This document shows positions 34,885 to 43,471 of a DNA stretch of 44,969 bases, piece after piece. The position numbers and the translations under genes are program-made. The notes under the pieces are model-generated. The model saw only the letters and a list, made by a program, of their open reading frames with translations, was not told the origin of the DNA and did not search any database. Location: positions 1 to 44,969 of the forward strand of contig NZ_JAUSOO010000059.1 of the NCBI RefSeq assembly GCF_030656115.1. Direction: 5' to 3'. The stretch's first letter is position 1. Each line of letters opens with the position of its first letter. The stretch comes from Hydrogenophaga sp. GTDB taxonomy: Bacteria; Pseudomonadota; Gammaproteobacteria; Burkholderiales; Burkholderiaceae_C.

Positions 34885-35139
34885 TCAGCGTGGCTTGCGC
34901 GGCACCATCGGGCCACGGCCTTCAATGTGGCGGAAATTGATGCGGCCCTTGCTCAGGTCGTAAGGCGACAGCTCCAGCGACACGCGGTCACCCGCCAGAA
35001 TGCGGATGTGGTTCTTGCGCATCTTGCCTGCCGAATAGGCAATCAACTGGTGGCCGTTGTCCAGCGTCACGCGAAAACGCGTGTCGGGCAGCACCTCGTT
35101 GACGATACCCATCATGTCGATCAGATCTTCTTTGGCCAT
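34885..35139 (-). CDS. infA: Translation initiation factor IF-1 (stand-alone copy)
   Basis: The 84-residue protein is an S1-type OB-fold IF-1: [44 protein letters not shown] and [21 protein letters not shown]. It binds the ribosomal A site during initiation. It has a C-terminal extension ([11 protein letters not shown]) beyond the 72-residue E. coli form, typical of the second infA copy of Burkholderiales outside the ribosomal-protein cluster. AGGAG lies just upstream of the ATG. It is 13 bp downstream of a 101-residue ORF and probably cotranscribed with it. Confidence 0.95.
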   Translation of the reverse strand: MAKEDLIDMMGIVNEVLPDTRFRVTLDNGHQLIAYSAGKMRKNHIRILAGDRVSLELSPYDLSKGRINFRHIEGRGPMVPRKPR

Positions 35140-35152
35140 GTGAGGCTCCTTT

Positions 35153-35458
35153 TCAAATACAGATTTGGGGCGACGGCATCTGCGCCGCAACGGTTGGGCG
35201 CGCCTGGATGCGCAGCGTGTCATTCACCCAATCAATGCCTTGGGCAACAGCGTATTTTGCCGCAGCATCGTGGGTTGAGAAATCGTCAACAAAGCGCATC
35301 ACACGGGCGGTGGAAGCGCTGCCGCGTCCACTGGCTATGGACACCTGTGCGGCGAAGCGCCCGCAAGGCAACGGGCGCGGGCAAGCCGCAATGCGGTATT
35401 TGCCCAAAGTGAGAGGAGAAAGACTCTTCGTTGTCGTGATCGTGGTCGTATGAATCAT
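35153..35458 (-). CDS. Hypothetical 101-residue protein upstream of infA
   Basis: The frame from ATG 35458 reads [21 protein letters not shown], then [26 protein letters not shown]. This alternation of strands and a helix resembles small Burkholderiales proteins that pair a KYRI...GRF..QV sheet with a DA..A...G..WI helix, but no named family was recognised. The threonine-rich N terminus and weak ribosome site make the exact start uncertain. Tight spacing to infA supports a two-gene unit. Confidence 0.6.
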   Translation of the reverse strand: MIHTTTITTTKSLSPLTLGKYRIAACPRPLPCGRFAAQVSIASGRGSASTARVMRFVDDFSTHDAAAKYAVAQGIDWVNDTLRIQARPTVAAQMPSPQICI

Positions 35459-35901
35459 TAAAAACATCAGTGGGCAGTGGCCCGCAGCCACAGCTGCAAA
35501 ACCGGAAAACGCCCGAAAAACAAAGTGGCAGCCCCAAGCGCCGGGGTGCCCAACTGAATCACCCGGAACCCGCACGGTGTTGGGAACACCAGGCCAGATC
35601 CGGTGCACGAGCCACGGCAGGGGCATCGGCAACAGGAGGGAAATATCGCAGCCGCGTCGTGAAAAAACGGGCATCGCTCGCGATGGTGGGGCAAGACAGG
35701 CAACCCCTCTGCCGGGGGCGGTGCGTCAAAACTTCAAAAATTTGACGCGGCCAGTCGCCCAAGGCGAACCCGGTAATGTAGCACGGGAAAGAAAAATACG
35801 CCCTTTTATTGGTTTTGAGCCCTGTCGCGTTCAGTGCTGAGGGCGTTTGGGTGTCCCGTTTTGGGGTGGCGAGCGGGCATGAACGAAAGACTCTCAGCCT
35901 C
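35459..35901. other. Intergenic region between the infA unit and the UbiB-like gene
   Basis: This 443-bp stretch has no recognised gene. On the minus strand it probably carries the promoter and a long leader for the 101-residue ORF/infA pair; gtgctacatt near 35780 is a possible -10 region. Next to the UbiB-like stop it contains a candidate terminator (35792-35846). Confidence 0.4.
35792..35846 (-). terminator. Weak candidate terminator after the UbiB-like gene
   Basis: On the minus strand acgccc (35841-35846) pairs with gggcgt (35798-35803), followed by attttt. The 37-base loop is unusually long, so the call is tentative. Confidence 0.3.
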
Positions 35902-37605
35902 TCAGTCCCCGTCCCCCACATCGCGCCCTTTGCTGCTGCGCCAGATGGCACGCACCAGCCACAGCCCACCCACGAAGGCGCTGGCGAAGCCGATGAAGCC
36001 AAAGGCTGGCAAGCCGAACAGGGTGGGGCCGCCTTTGACGGTCATCACGATGGACGACCCGATGATGAGGGCGGCGATGACCAGCGCCATGGTGAGGCGG
36101 TTGGCCGCGCGGTCGATCTGGTCGCCCACACGCTTGAGGTGGGCCAGCTCGATGCCCACGTGCACGCGCCCGCGGCGTGCGTTGCGCAGCAGGCGCGACA
36201 CGTCGTGCGGCAGTTGCTCGGCCACGGCGAGGGTGCGGCGCAGGGTCTGCCAGGCACGGTTGGCCACCACCTTGGGTTGGTAGCGGGCGCGCACCACCTG
36301 GCGCAGCAGCGGCAGGGCCTCGGTGGTCATGTGAAATTCGGGATCGAGCCCGCGGCCCATGCCTTCCAGGGTGATGAAGGCCTTGATGAGCAGCGCCATG
36401 TCGGACGGCAAGCCCAGGTGGTGCTCGCGCAAGATGGTGGTGACGTCGGCCAGCATCTGGCCCAGGTTGAGCTGGGCCAGCGGGGTGCCGTGGTACTGGT
36501 CGACGAAAGCCTCTATTTCGGTTTCCAGCACGGCCAGGTTGACGCCGTGTTCGTCGCCGGTCCAGTCAAGCAGCACATCGGCCACGGTTTGGGGGTTGCG
36601 CTCCACCAGCCCGAGCAGCAGGTTGAGCAGCTCGTCGCGGCGGCGCTGCGAGAGGCGCCCGACCATGCCGAAGTCGATGAAGGCGATGCGGTTGCCTGCC
36701 AAATAAAACACGTTGCCGGGGTGCGGGTCGGCGTGGAAAAACCCGTCTTGCACAATCATTTTCAACACCGCTTGGCTGCCACGTTGGGCCAGCAGATTGC
36801 GGTCAAAACCTTGGTGGTCGAGACCAGCCAGGTCGTTGCCGGCCACACCGCCCACAAAGTCCTGCACGTTGACGCGCTCGGTGGTGTGCTGCCAGTGGAC
36901 CTTGGGCACCACGATCCAGGGCAGCGGCGCGAGGTTGGTGGCAATGCGCTCGGCGTTGCGGCATTCGCTGGCCAGGTCGAGCTCGCGCTTGAGCGAGCGC
37001 GCCAGTTCGCGCACCAGTTGCTGGGGCCGGTAGGGCTTGAGACTGGGTATCTCGGCTTCGGCCACGGCGGCGATGCGGGCGAGCAGGCGCAGGTCGGCTT
37101 CGATGGTGTCGGTGATACCGGGGCGGCGGATTTTGACGACGACTTCGGTGCCGTCTTTGAGCTGGGCACGGTGCACCTGTGCAATGGAGGCGGCAGCCAA
37201 GGGCTCGGGGTCGAAGCGTGCAAACACGTCTTCGGGCTCACCACCCAGGTCTTCGCGCAACTGGGGGCGCAGGATCTCCAGCGGCACGGCGGGCACGTGG
37301 CTGTGGAGTTTTTCAAATTCGGCGATGTATTCAGGGCCGAAGAGATCGGCACGGCCGGCCAAAATCTGGCCGAGCTTCACAAACGTGGGGCCAAGCTCTT
37401 CAATGGCCAGGCGCACCTGCACCGAGGGTTCGAGCCGGGCGAGATCGGCGGCGTGCCCCCATTTGAGGGCATGGCCGGCACGTTCGAGCCGGTCGGCCAG
37501 ACCCAGGCGGCGCACGCTGTCGCCAAAACCATGGCGAATCAGTACACCCAGAATTTGATGGAGCCGCCCCATGTCTCGGGCAGCGCCCAGCGTTTCGATC
37601 AGCAT
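35902..37605 (-). CDS. UbiB/ABC1 (ADCK)-family atypical kinase
   Basis: This 567-residue member of the UbiB protein-kinase-like family has the family KxGQ motif in FVKLGQILAGRADLF, the alanine-rich loop EPLAAASIAQVHRA, VVVKIRRPG with the nucleotide-contacting lysine, the catalytic FFHADPHPGN and the metal-binding AFIDFGMVG. Two C-terminal membrane helices (about 500-560) anchor it. UbiB supports ubiquinone synthesis by an ATPase activity. No other ubi gene is adjacent, so this may be a paralogue of the UbiB in the ubiE-ubiJ-ubiB cluster. ATG 37605 is chosen because MLIETLGAARDMGRL begins the conserved part. Confidence 0.9.
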   Translation of the reverse strand: MLIETLGAARDMGRLHQILGVLIRHGFGDSVRRLGLADRLERAGHALKWGHAADLARLEPSVQVRLAIEELGPTFVKLGQILAGRADLFGPEYIAEFEKLHSHVPAVPLEILRPQLREDLGGEPEDVFARFDPEPLAAASIAQVHRAQLKDGTEVVVKIRRPGITDTIEADLRLLARIAAVAEAEIPSLKPYRPQQLVRELARSLKRELDLASECRNAERIATNLAPLPWIVVPKVHWQHTTERVNVQDFVGGVAGNDLAGLDHQGFDRNLLAQRGSQAVLKMIVQDGFFHADPHPGNVFYLAGNRIAFIDFGMVGRLSQRRRDELLNLLLGLVERNPQTVADVLLDWTGDEHGVNLAVLETEIEAFVDQYHGTPLAQLNLGQMLADVTTILREHHLGLPSDMALLIKAFITLEGMGRGLDPEFHMTTEALPLLRQVVRARYQPKVVANRAWQTLRRTLAVAEQLPHDVSRLLRNARRGRVHVGIELAHLKRVGDQIDRAANRLTMALVIAALIIGSSIVMTVKGGPTLFGLPAFGFIGFASAFVGGLWLVRAIWRSSKGRDVGDGD

Positions 37606-37944
37606 GGCGGGATGATAGACGGGCGACCAGGAGCCTGTGTGTGAGAAGACGTGCCCGCAAAACACAGGGGGGGAATCCTGGTTGGGCCCGCTGCCTTGCT
37701 CGCGCGGCAACGCCATCACGCTGTAGTACGGCCGCCCCTGCGTCGGGCTTGTTGTTTGGCGGCGTGTTTTTGTCGGTGGTGGCCAGCACCACCACGCTGG
37801 TGCGTCACAACCCGCCGCCCGCGCAATGGGCCCCGGTGGCTTGGCGCTCGTGCTGGTGTTTTCGGCGCTGGCGCTGTGGAGGGGCGCGTTGTGAGGGGGT
37901 TGCTGTTTTCTCAGTGTCTCGGCTCAGCGTTCACCGTCTCACCA
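37606..37944 (+). pseudogene. Intergenic region with a possible frameshifted small membrane protein
   Basis: In this 339-bp gap, about 37738-37835 reads ASGLLFGGVFLSVVASTTTLVRHNPPPAQWAPV on the plus strand, and after a shift of frame 37838-37894 reads GLALVLVFSALALWRGAL-stop. The two hydrophobic halves would join into one two-helix protein of about 55 residues. No start codon with a ribosome site was found, so this is either a decayed gene or a coincidence in GC-rich DNA. The rest of the gap holds nothing recognised. Confidence 0.25.
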
Positions 37945-39663
37945 CTATTCTCCGTCCAACAAGACGGCAAGGCTCTGCTCCAGTTGGGCGGCAAGTTGGC
38001 GGTCACCCCTGGCCAAGGCCAAATCGTACTGCGTCATCAGAAAGGTGCGGGCCTCGCTGCTGTGAAATTGTGTGCGATCCATCACCGGAACCAGCAGACT
38101 TTCGGCTTCTTCCAAATGGCCCTCTTTGGCCAGGGAACGCGCCAATCCGCAACGGGCAAACAGGTAGTCTGGCGCCAAGGCATGGGCTTGTTGGTAGAGG
38201 TCCTTGATGGCTTGCGGGTTGTGCTTCAGTGCTTCTTTGATGGACGCCATATTGGCCAGGGGCGATGGCTTTTCTGGGTACCTCTGGTGCAACTGGGTGA
38301 ACAAATCGAATGCCAGCGTCAAATGCCCCTCGTGCATGGCGGTCAGGGCGCGCGCATTCAATTCGGTTCCCTCGGGCGGGAACGGACTGGGCAGGGGTTC
38401 ACCCGAAATGGTCCATCCGCTGGACCGTATGGTTCTTATCTCCCCGTTGGTCCACACGTCCACGGGCGTACTTTTGCTGAGTATGTCTTCTTCGGTCATC
38501 CAGCGCAGCACATCCATGCGCATCGAATCGGACCCCGCAGGAGACTTCAGCAACGAGATCAAGGCCTCACGCACCGCTTCGCCTTGGTGTTTGGCGCGCT
38601 CTTTGAGCACCGAGAATGCCAGGTGCCGACCGATCTCGTCACCCATCTGAATCACGCGAACCAGGTAGTCGGTGTGCGCATCGCAGACCACCGCGAACGC
38701 CTGGTCCTGCTGCTCCAGCAGCGCGCTGTTCAGTACCTGGTGAGCCGCCAGGGCGTTGCGGTATGCGTCCAGCCATTTGCGCGGAAGCCACGCGGCACTG
38801 CGGCCCGGCCATGTGGCCAAAGGGTCCTGCAACCCCTGGAACACGGTGCGCTGGTCTCGGGTGGTGTGGGCCCAAAAAGCGGCACGATCGGCTTTGGCCC
38901 ACGCCTGGGCGACGGCAGCTTCATCGCCCAGAAAGCGCAACCCCAGCACCTGTGCAATGGCATCTTCTGCACGCAGAGGCACGGCGTGCTGCAACGGCGC
39001 TTTGAGGTCCACGCTGGGGCTCATGCCCTTGAGCCAGCAACGCCAGCGAACGATATCGCCCAGCGCAAACAGGTTGTTGGGTTGGGCCTGCCAGTTGGCT
39101 TCGGCCACGGCCAGCGCCTGGCGCACATGGCCATCGGCGAACCAGGCCAGCGCCAGGTTGTTCTTGGCCGAGGGGTGGTCCACGCCCTGCAGCGTGGCAA
39201 TGGCTGCTGCTGTGTTGTTGTCATCCAGGTGCATGCGCGACAGGTCCATGGCCAGGGCCTGTTCGGGTGTGAGCGTGCCCAGCGGGTTGTCGATGCTGGC
39301 GGGCAACGCCGTTCCCGCTTTTCCATCCATCTCGCTCAAGCGGTCAGCGGCGCGTGCGAACAGCATGAAAAAGCCCGCCAGGCGTGCGCTGTCGCAAACA
39401 GCCTCCACAGCCGCCCGGCTGTTGGGCGATGCCTGTTGCCATTCCAGCGCCCGTGCCGTGGCGCGCGCGGGCTCGTCACCCAGGTCTTCGATCTCCCAGG
39501 CCAGGCCCAGCAAGGGTTTGAAGCCGGGAAAGGACTTGCGCAAGGCGGCGAGGCGCCGCCGCGCCTGCTCAATATCGCCGTTTTCTGCCAAGCGGCGAAT
39601 GGCGGCTACCTGTTCAGGATTGGGCGTGGGCTGCGCGGTGTGGCGCCGGGTGTTTTTGGACAT
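37945..39663 (-). CDS. TPR-repeat protein of unknown function
   Basis: The 572-residue soluble protein is made almost wholly of helical hairpins. TPR-like units are seen at residues about 15-75 (AAIRRLAENGDIEQARRRLAALRKSFP), 145-200 (AMDLSRMHLDDNNTAAAIATLQ, then NLALAWFADGHVRQALAVAEAN) and 450-560 (ALTAMHEGHLTLAFDLFTQLHQRYP, ALAPDYLFARCGLARSLAKEGHLEEAESLL). A central region without repeats (about 230-430) is specific to this protein. It has no signal peptide. It is divergent from the helicase-associated-type protein across about 410 bp that contain an ATPase fragment. No function is proposed. Confidence 0.85.
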   Translation of the reverse strand: MSKNTRRHTAQPTPNPEQVAAIRRLAENGDIEQARRRLAALRKSFPGFKPLLGLAWEIEDLGDEPARATARALEWQQASPNSRAAVEAVCDSARLAGFFMLFARAADRLSEMDGKAGTALPASIDNPLGTLTPEQALAMDLSRMHLDDNNTAAAIATLQGVDHPSAKNNLALAWFADGHVRQALAVAEANWQAQPNNLFALGDIVRWRCWLKGMSPSVDLKAPLQHAVPLRAEDAIAQVLGLRFLGDEAAVAQAWAKADRAAFWAHTTRDQRTVFQGLQDPLATWPGRSAAWLPRKWLDAYRNALAAHQVLNSALLEQQDQAFAVVCDAHTDYLVRVIQMGDEIGRHLAFSVLKERAKHQGEAVREALISLLKSPAGSDSMRMDVLRWMTEEDILSKSTPVDVWTNGEIRTIRSSGWTISGEPLPSPFPPEGTELNARALTAMHEGHLTLAFDLFTQLHQRYPEKPSPLANMASIKEALKHNPQAIKDLYQQAHALAPDYLFARCGLARSLAKEGHLEEAESLLVPVMDRTQFHSSEARTFLMTQYDLALARGDRQLAAQLEQSLAVLLDGE

Positions 39664-39879
39664 AAGGGGGATATTTTAGAAACGGCGGGGACGCCCGGGC
39701 GGCGCTTGAGGACCGAATGCAACAGGTGGCAGCTGCCAAGGCATGCTGTCCAAGCCGGCATTTTCACACCCACGAAGACCCTGCCGACACCGCAGGCCTT
39801 GAGGTGGAAACAGCATGAACATGGCCATTGACCCCGTCTCCCCAGTCCACGCCGGCGGTTTTGCGCAAGCCCTGTCCCC

Positions 39880-40074
39880 ATTGGCATCCAGAACCTTCGT
39901 GAACTGCGCGAGGAAGGGCATTACCATTCGGGCAAAAACGGGCTCAGCCAGTTGTACCGCGTGCTGATGGCCAACGACCTGTCCGCGCTCAAGCCGCTGC
40001 TCCACACCCTCTTTGCCACCACGCCCCACAACGGGTACCGCAACATCGTGGGCTTTGCTGTTGCAGCTGGATAA
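39880..40074 (+). pseudogene. Fragment of an AAA-ATPase/PD-(D/E)XK (DUF1703) gene
   Basis: This open frame without a start reads IGIQNLRELREEGHYHSGKN, then LYRVLMANDLSALKPLLHTLFATTPHNGYRNI, and ends GFAVAAG-stop. The segment ALKPLLHTLFATTPHNGYRN aligns with GLEPLFHALFAGIPNDWYRKN of the intact gene at 43464-44969. It is therefore a piece of a second, decayed copy. The stop at 40072-40074 abuts the ATG of the next gene. The 216 bp before it (39664-39879) hold nothing recognised. Confidence 0.6.
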
Positions 40075-41889
40075 ATGACGGCTCCTGCATACAACATACA
40101 AGCCACCACCATGTACCCCTGTTTCACCGAATCCCTTCAACTGCAAACCGTACCCGATCTGAAAAATCTGCTGCCGCATGTGCCAGGCGCCAACCATGCC
40201 ACCCAGATCGGCAACAAAACCGCTCTGTTGAGCGCCATCGAGAGCGGTTTGCAGGGCGCGCACTTGCGCACCATGTGGGATGCCTTGGGGCCGGTGGAAA
40301 AAGATGCGGTGGCTGAGGCCGTTTACCACCCCGCTGGTGAATACGACGGTGTGGCGTTTGAGGCCAAGTACCAGGCCAGCCCCCTATTCGCGATCACGGC
40401 CAAACAACGGTACGGCACGCAAAAACCCACGGCCTTGTGCTTGCTCTTTTTCTATTCAAAAGAAACGCGCCGTTGGTACATTCCGCCGGATCTGCGCGCC
40501 CGCTTGGCCAGCTGGGTTGCCCAACCCGCCCGCATGGTCATGCCAGCTGCTCGGGATTTGCCCCCTGAAGACGAGGTAACCGTGCGCTGCACCGAGCGCG
40601 ATGCTTTGCAAGATGTGCTGGTGTTGCTGCGCACGCTGGAGCAAACCCGCGTTCAGGTGAGCGACAAAACGGCGGTGGCCAGCGCAGCATCCCAGCGCCT
40701 GATCAGCGCCCAACTCGCCGGCGGCGATTTTTACCCCTGGATCGACAAGCAAAACAAATGGGACCAGCAGGTTGGTCCCATCAAGGCGTTTGCATGGCCG
40801 TTGTTGTTGCAAGTGGGCGGTCTGGCGGCCTGCGTTTCGGGTCGTCTCACGCCCACCCCGGCGGGCATCAAGGCCTTGAGCGCGCCCCCCGCCCAGACCC
40901 TGCGCAGCCTGTGGCGAAAGTGGCTCCAGACGGCGGCGTTTGACGAGTTCAGCCGCGTGGATGCCATCAAAGGTCAACAATCCGCTGGCCGGGTGATGAC
41001 GGCCCTGGCGCCACGGCGCGAGGCCATTCATGCGGCTTTGCGCGAATGTCCGGTGGGCCAGTGGATGCAGGTCGACACCTTGGGGCGCTTCATGCGGGGC
41101 AATGGCTTCGACTTTGACGTGGCCCACAACACATGGAGCCTCTACATTGCCGACAAACAGTACGGCGCCTTGGGCTACAGCGGGTTCCACGACTGGAACA
41201 TCGTGCAACTGCGCTACCTCATGGCGGTGTTGCTGGAATACACCGCCACCTTGGGTCTGGTGGACGTGATGTACAGCGAGCCGCAGGGTGCACGCACGGA
41301 TTTTCAGAACAACTGGGGTACAGACGAGCTGGCGTTTTTGAGCCGGTACGACGGCCTGCAGTGCATCCGCATCAACCCCTTGGGGGCCTACGTGCTGGGT
41401 CTGAGCGAGGATTACCTGCCCACGGTGCAGGTCAGCGAGGCCCGTCTGCTGGTTTTGCCCAATCTGCAGGTGAAGGTGCTGCGGGGCACTCTGGAGCCCG
41501 AGTCGCAGCTGCTGCTGGCCATGTGGGCGGTTTCCGTGGATGCACGGACATGGCAGCTCACCCCATCCAAGGCCGTGGCCGCCATCGAAAAAAGCCACGA
41601 TATCGACCTTCTGCGCCAGTTTCTGGCATCGCACAACGACGGTCCGCTGCCCGAGGAGGCGACCGCATTTCTGGAGCGCTGCGCGCAAGATGGCACCGCG
41701 CTCCAAGCCGTTGGCGCGGCCACCCTGGTGGAATGCCGGGACGAGGAAACCGCCGAAACCCTTGCCATCCACCCAGAAACCCGATCGCTGTGCTTGCGGG
41801 TGGGCCCTGCGCTGTTGGTGGTGCGCAATGCCCACCTGGACAAATTCCGGGAGCGCTTGCGCGGGTTGGGGTTTGGGATGGTGGATTGA
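40075..41889 (+). CDS. Protein with XPB/Ssl2-type helicase-associated domain (Helicase_C_3-like), no motor
   Basis: The 604-residue cytoplasmic protein begins with a helical part (YPCFTESLQLQTVPDLKNLL, residues about 13-33). The C-terminal part (about 440-600) contains GAYVLGLSEDYLP, LLVLPNLQVKVLRGTLEPES, WQLTPSKAVAAIEK and LGFGMVD, the pattern of the XPB/Ssl2 N-terminal helicase-associated domain (PF13625-like). No Walker motifs or helicase motor are present, and no helicase gene is adjacent. ATG 40111 (MYPCF) is an alternative start and may be better conserved; neither has a clear ribosome site. Function unknown. Confidence 0.8.
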   Translation: MTAPAYNIQATTMYPCFTESLQLQTVPDLKNLLPHVPGANHATQIGNKTALLSAIESGLQGAHLRTMWDALGPVEKDAVAEAVYHPAGEYDGVAFEAKYQASPLFAITAKQRYGTQKPTALCLLFFYSKETRRWYIPPDLRARLASWVAQPARMVMPAARDLPPEDEVTVRCTERDALQDVLVLLRTLEQTRVQVSDKTAVASAASQRLISAQLAGGDFYPWIDKQNKWDQQVGPIKAFAWPLLLQVGGLAACVSGRLTPTPAGIKALSAPPAQTLRSLWRKWLQTAAFDEFSRVDAIKGQQSAGRVMTALAPRREAIHAALRECPVGQWMQVDTLGRFMRGNGFDFDVAHNTWSLYIADKQYGALGYSGFHDWNIVQLRYLMAVLLEYTATLGLVDVMYSEPQGARTDFQNNWGTDELAFLSRYDGLQCIRINPLGAYVLGLSEDYLPTVQVSEARLLVLPNLQVKVLRGTLEPESQLLLAMWAVSVDARTWQLTPSKAVAAIEKSHDIDLLRQFLASHNDGPLPEEATAFLERCAQDGTALQAVGAATLVECRDEETAETLAIHPETRSLCLRVGPALLVVRNAHLDKFRERLRGLGFGMVD

Positions 41890-41950
41890 TCCCCCTCCAA
41901 AAGCGACGGACTCCATGCCGTTGGCAGGAGCATGAACCTCCGTACGTGGG

Positions 41951-41969
41951 CGCCCTCCCGGGCGTTTTT
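41951..41969 (+). terminator. Intrinsic terminator between convergent genes
   Basis: cgccc-tccc-gggcg (41951-41964), followed by five T residues, terminates the plus-strand gene just at the end of the convergent ppk2 gene. Confidence 0.75.
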
Positions 41970-43471
41970 CAACCCTTGGTGTCCAGGGCAGCCTCCACCC
42001 GCTCGCACAGCAGGCGCAGCACCTCGATGCGGCTCCAGCGTTTGTCGTCGCTGGCCACGATGTGCCAGGGCGCGATGTCGGTGCTGGTGCGGTCCATCAT
42101 GTCGTCCACAGCGTGGGCGTACAGCGGCCACTTGTCGCGGTTGCGCCAGTCATCGGGCGTGATCTTGTGGACCTTGTGCGGCGTGTTCTGCCGCGCTTCA
42201 AAGCGTTTGAGCTGTTCTTCCTGCGTGATGGACAACCAGAACTTGACCACCACCGTACCCGCCTGGGTGAGCTGTTCTTCAAAGGCGTTGATCTCGTCGT
42301 AGGCGCGGGTCCAGTCGGGTTCGCTGCAAAAGCCTTCCACCCGCTCCACCAGCACGCGGCCATACCAGGAGCGATCAAACATCGTGGTGTGGCCCCAGCG
42401 CGGCAGGTAACGCCAGAAGCGCCACAGGTAGGGTTGGGCCCGCTCGGCTTCGTTGGGGGCGGCCACCGGAATGACGCGGTAGTGCCGCGCATCCAGCGCC
42501 TGGGTGATGCGCCGGATGGTGCTGCCTTTCCCGGCCGCGTCCATGCCTTCGAACACCAGCACCAGCGAGCGCCGCTTCCACTCGGGCGCACGCAGTAGTT
42601 TGTTCAGCCGGCCTTGCAGGCGTTCGAGCTGGTCTTCGTAGGTGCTGCGCGCCAGCGTGCGGGTGTAGTCCTGGGTGGCCAGCAAGCTGCGCCCGTCCAG
42701 CGGCGGGGGCGGGGGCGGGGCCGCGTGCCCGATGCCCAAGGGGGCAAAGGGCTGCAGCGCGCGCAGCAGGTTGTCCAGAAGGTACTGGCCTGCGGTGATC
42801 GCGCGGTAGCCGGGGTCGCTGCCGTCGATCACCAGCCAAGGGGCTTCGCCGGTGCTGGTCTTGCGCAGCGCCTTGGCCGAGATGGGCACAAAACGGTCGT
42901 AGTGTTTCAGGCGCTCCCAGTCGTGGGCGGTGACACGCCAAGCGGTTTTGGGGTCTTTTTCCAGCGCCTTGAAGCGCTTGGCCACGCCTTCTTTGGTCAT
43001 GTGGAACCAGAGCTTGACCAAGCACACGCCCTCGGCGCTGAGCATGCGCTCGAAGGCGCGGACCTCTGTCAGACGCTCGTCAAAGCGGGATTCTTTGTCG
43101 TGACCCAGCGCGTGCTGCACGATGGGGTCGGTGTACCAGTTGCCAAACAAAATGCCCACATGCCCCTTGGGCGGCAGCACCTGCCAGAAGCGCCACATGG
43201 CGGGGTGGCCCAGCGGGGCGTCTTCGCCACTGGCATCGGGGGTGGCGAAGGCCTCGGTGCGGATGTGGCGCGGGTCCATCCATTCGTTGAACAGGTTGAC
43301 CGTCTCGCCCTTGCCCGCGCCGTCCACCCCGTTGACGAGCACGATGACCGCGCGTTGTTTGCTCTCAAGCAACTGGTATTGCGCTTCCAGCAGCGCCTGG
43401 CGCAGTTTCGCCTCAGCTTCCTTGTAGGCCTTGCGGCCAATCTGGTGGCCTATTTCGGCGGATTCAAACAT
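41969..43471 (-). CDS. ppk2: Two-domain polyphosphate kinase 2 (polyphosphate:AMP phosphotransferase type)
   Basis: The 500-residue protein contains two PPK2 domains. The N-terminal one has VNGVDGAGKGETVN (residues about 47-60), and the C-terminal one has FEGMDAAGKGSTIRR (about 307-321), MFDRSWYGRVLVERVEGF and FWLSITQEEQLKRF. Tandem-domain (class II) enzymes phosphorylate AMP to ADP with polyphosphate as donor. The first domain lacks the lid block FDRSWYGR (it has FGNWYTDPI) and is probably the non-catalytic half. The start ATG overlaps the upstream ATPase gene by 8 bp. ATG 43471 is preferred over the longer frame inside that gene. Confidence 0.92.
   Translation of the reverse strand: MFESAEIGHQIGRKAYKEAEAKLRQALLEAQYQLLESKQRAVIVLVNGVDGAGKGETVNLFNEWMDPRHIRTEAFATPDASGEDAPLGHPAMWRFWQVLPPKGHVGILFGNWYTDPIVQHALGHDKESRFDERLTEVRAFERMLSAEGVCLVKLWFHMTKEGVAKRFKALEKDPKTAWRVTAHDWERLKHYDRFVPISAKALRKTSTGEAPWLVIDGSDPGYRAITAGQYLLDNLLRALQPFAPLGIGHAAPPPPPPLDGRSLLATQDYTRTLARSTYEDQLERLQGRLNKLLRAPEWKRRSLVLVFEGMDAAGKGSTIRRITQALDARHYRVIPVAAPNEAERAQPYLWRFWRYLPRWGHTTMFDRSWYGRVLVERVEGFCSEPDWTRAYDEINAFEEQLTQAGTVVVKFWLSITQEEQLKRFEARQNTPHKVHKITPDDWRNRDKWPLYAHAVDDMMDRTSTDIAPWHIVASDDKRWSRIEVLRLLCERVEAALDTKG

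Noticed and set aside
37651..39831. 726-codon open frame on the plus strand
   Set aside because: Antisense to the TPR protein, whose repeats and composition are protein-like. The plus frame is Gly/His/Gln-rich with no domain and arises from high third-position GC.
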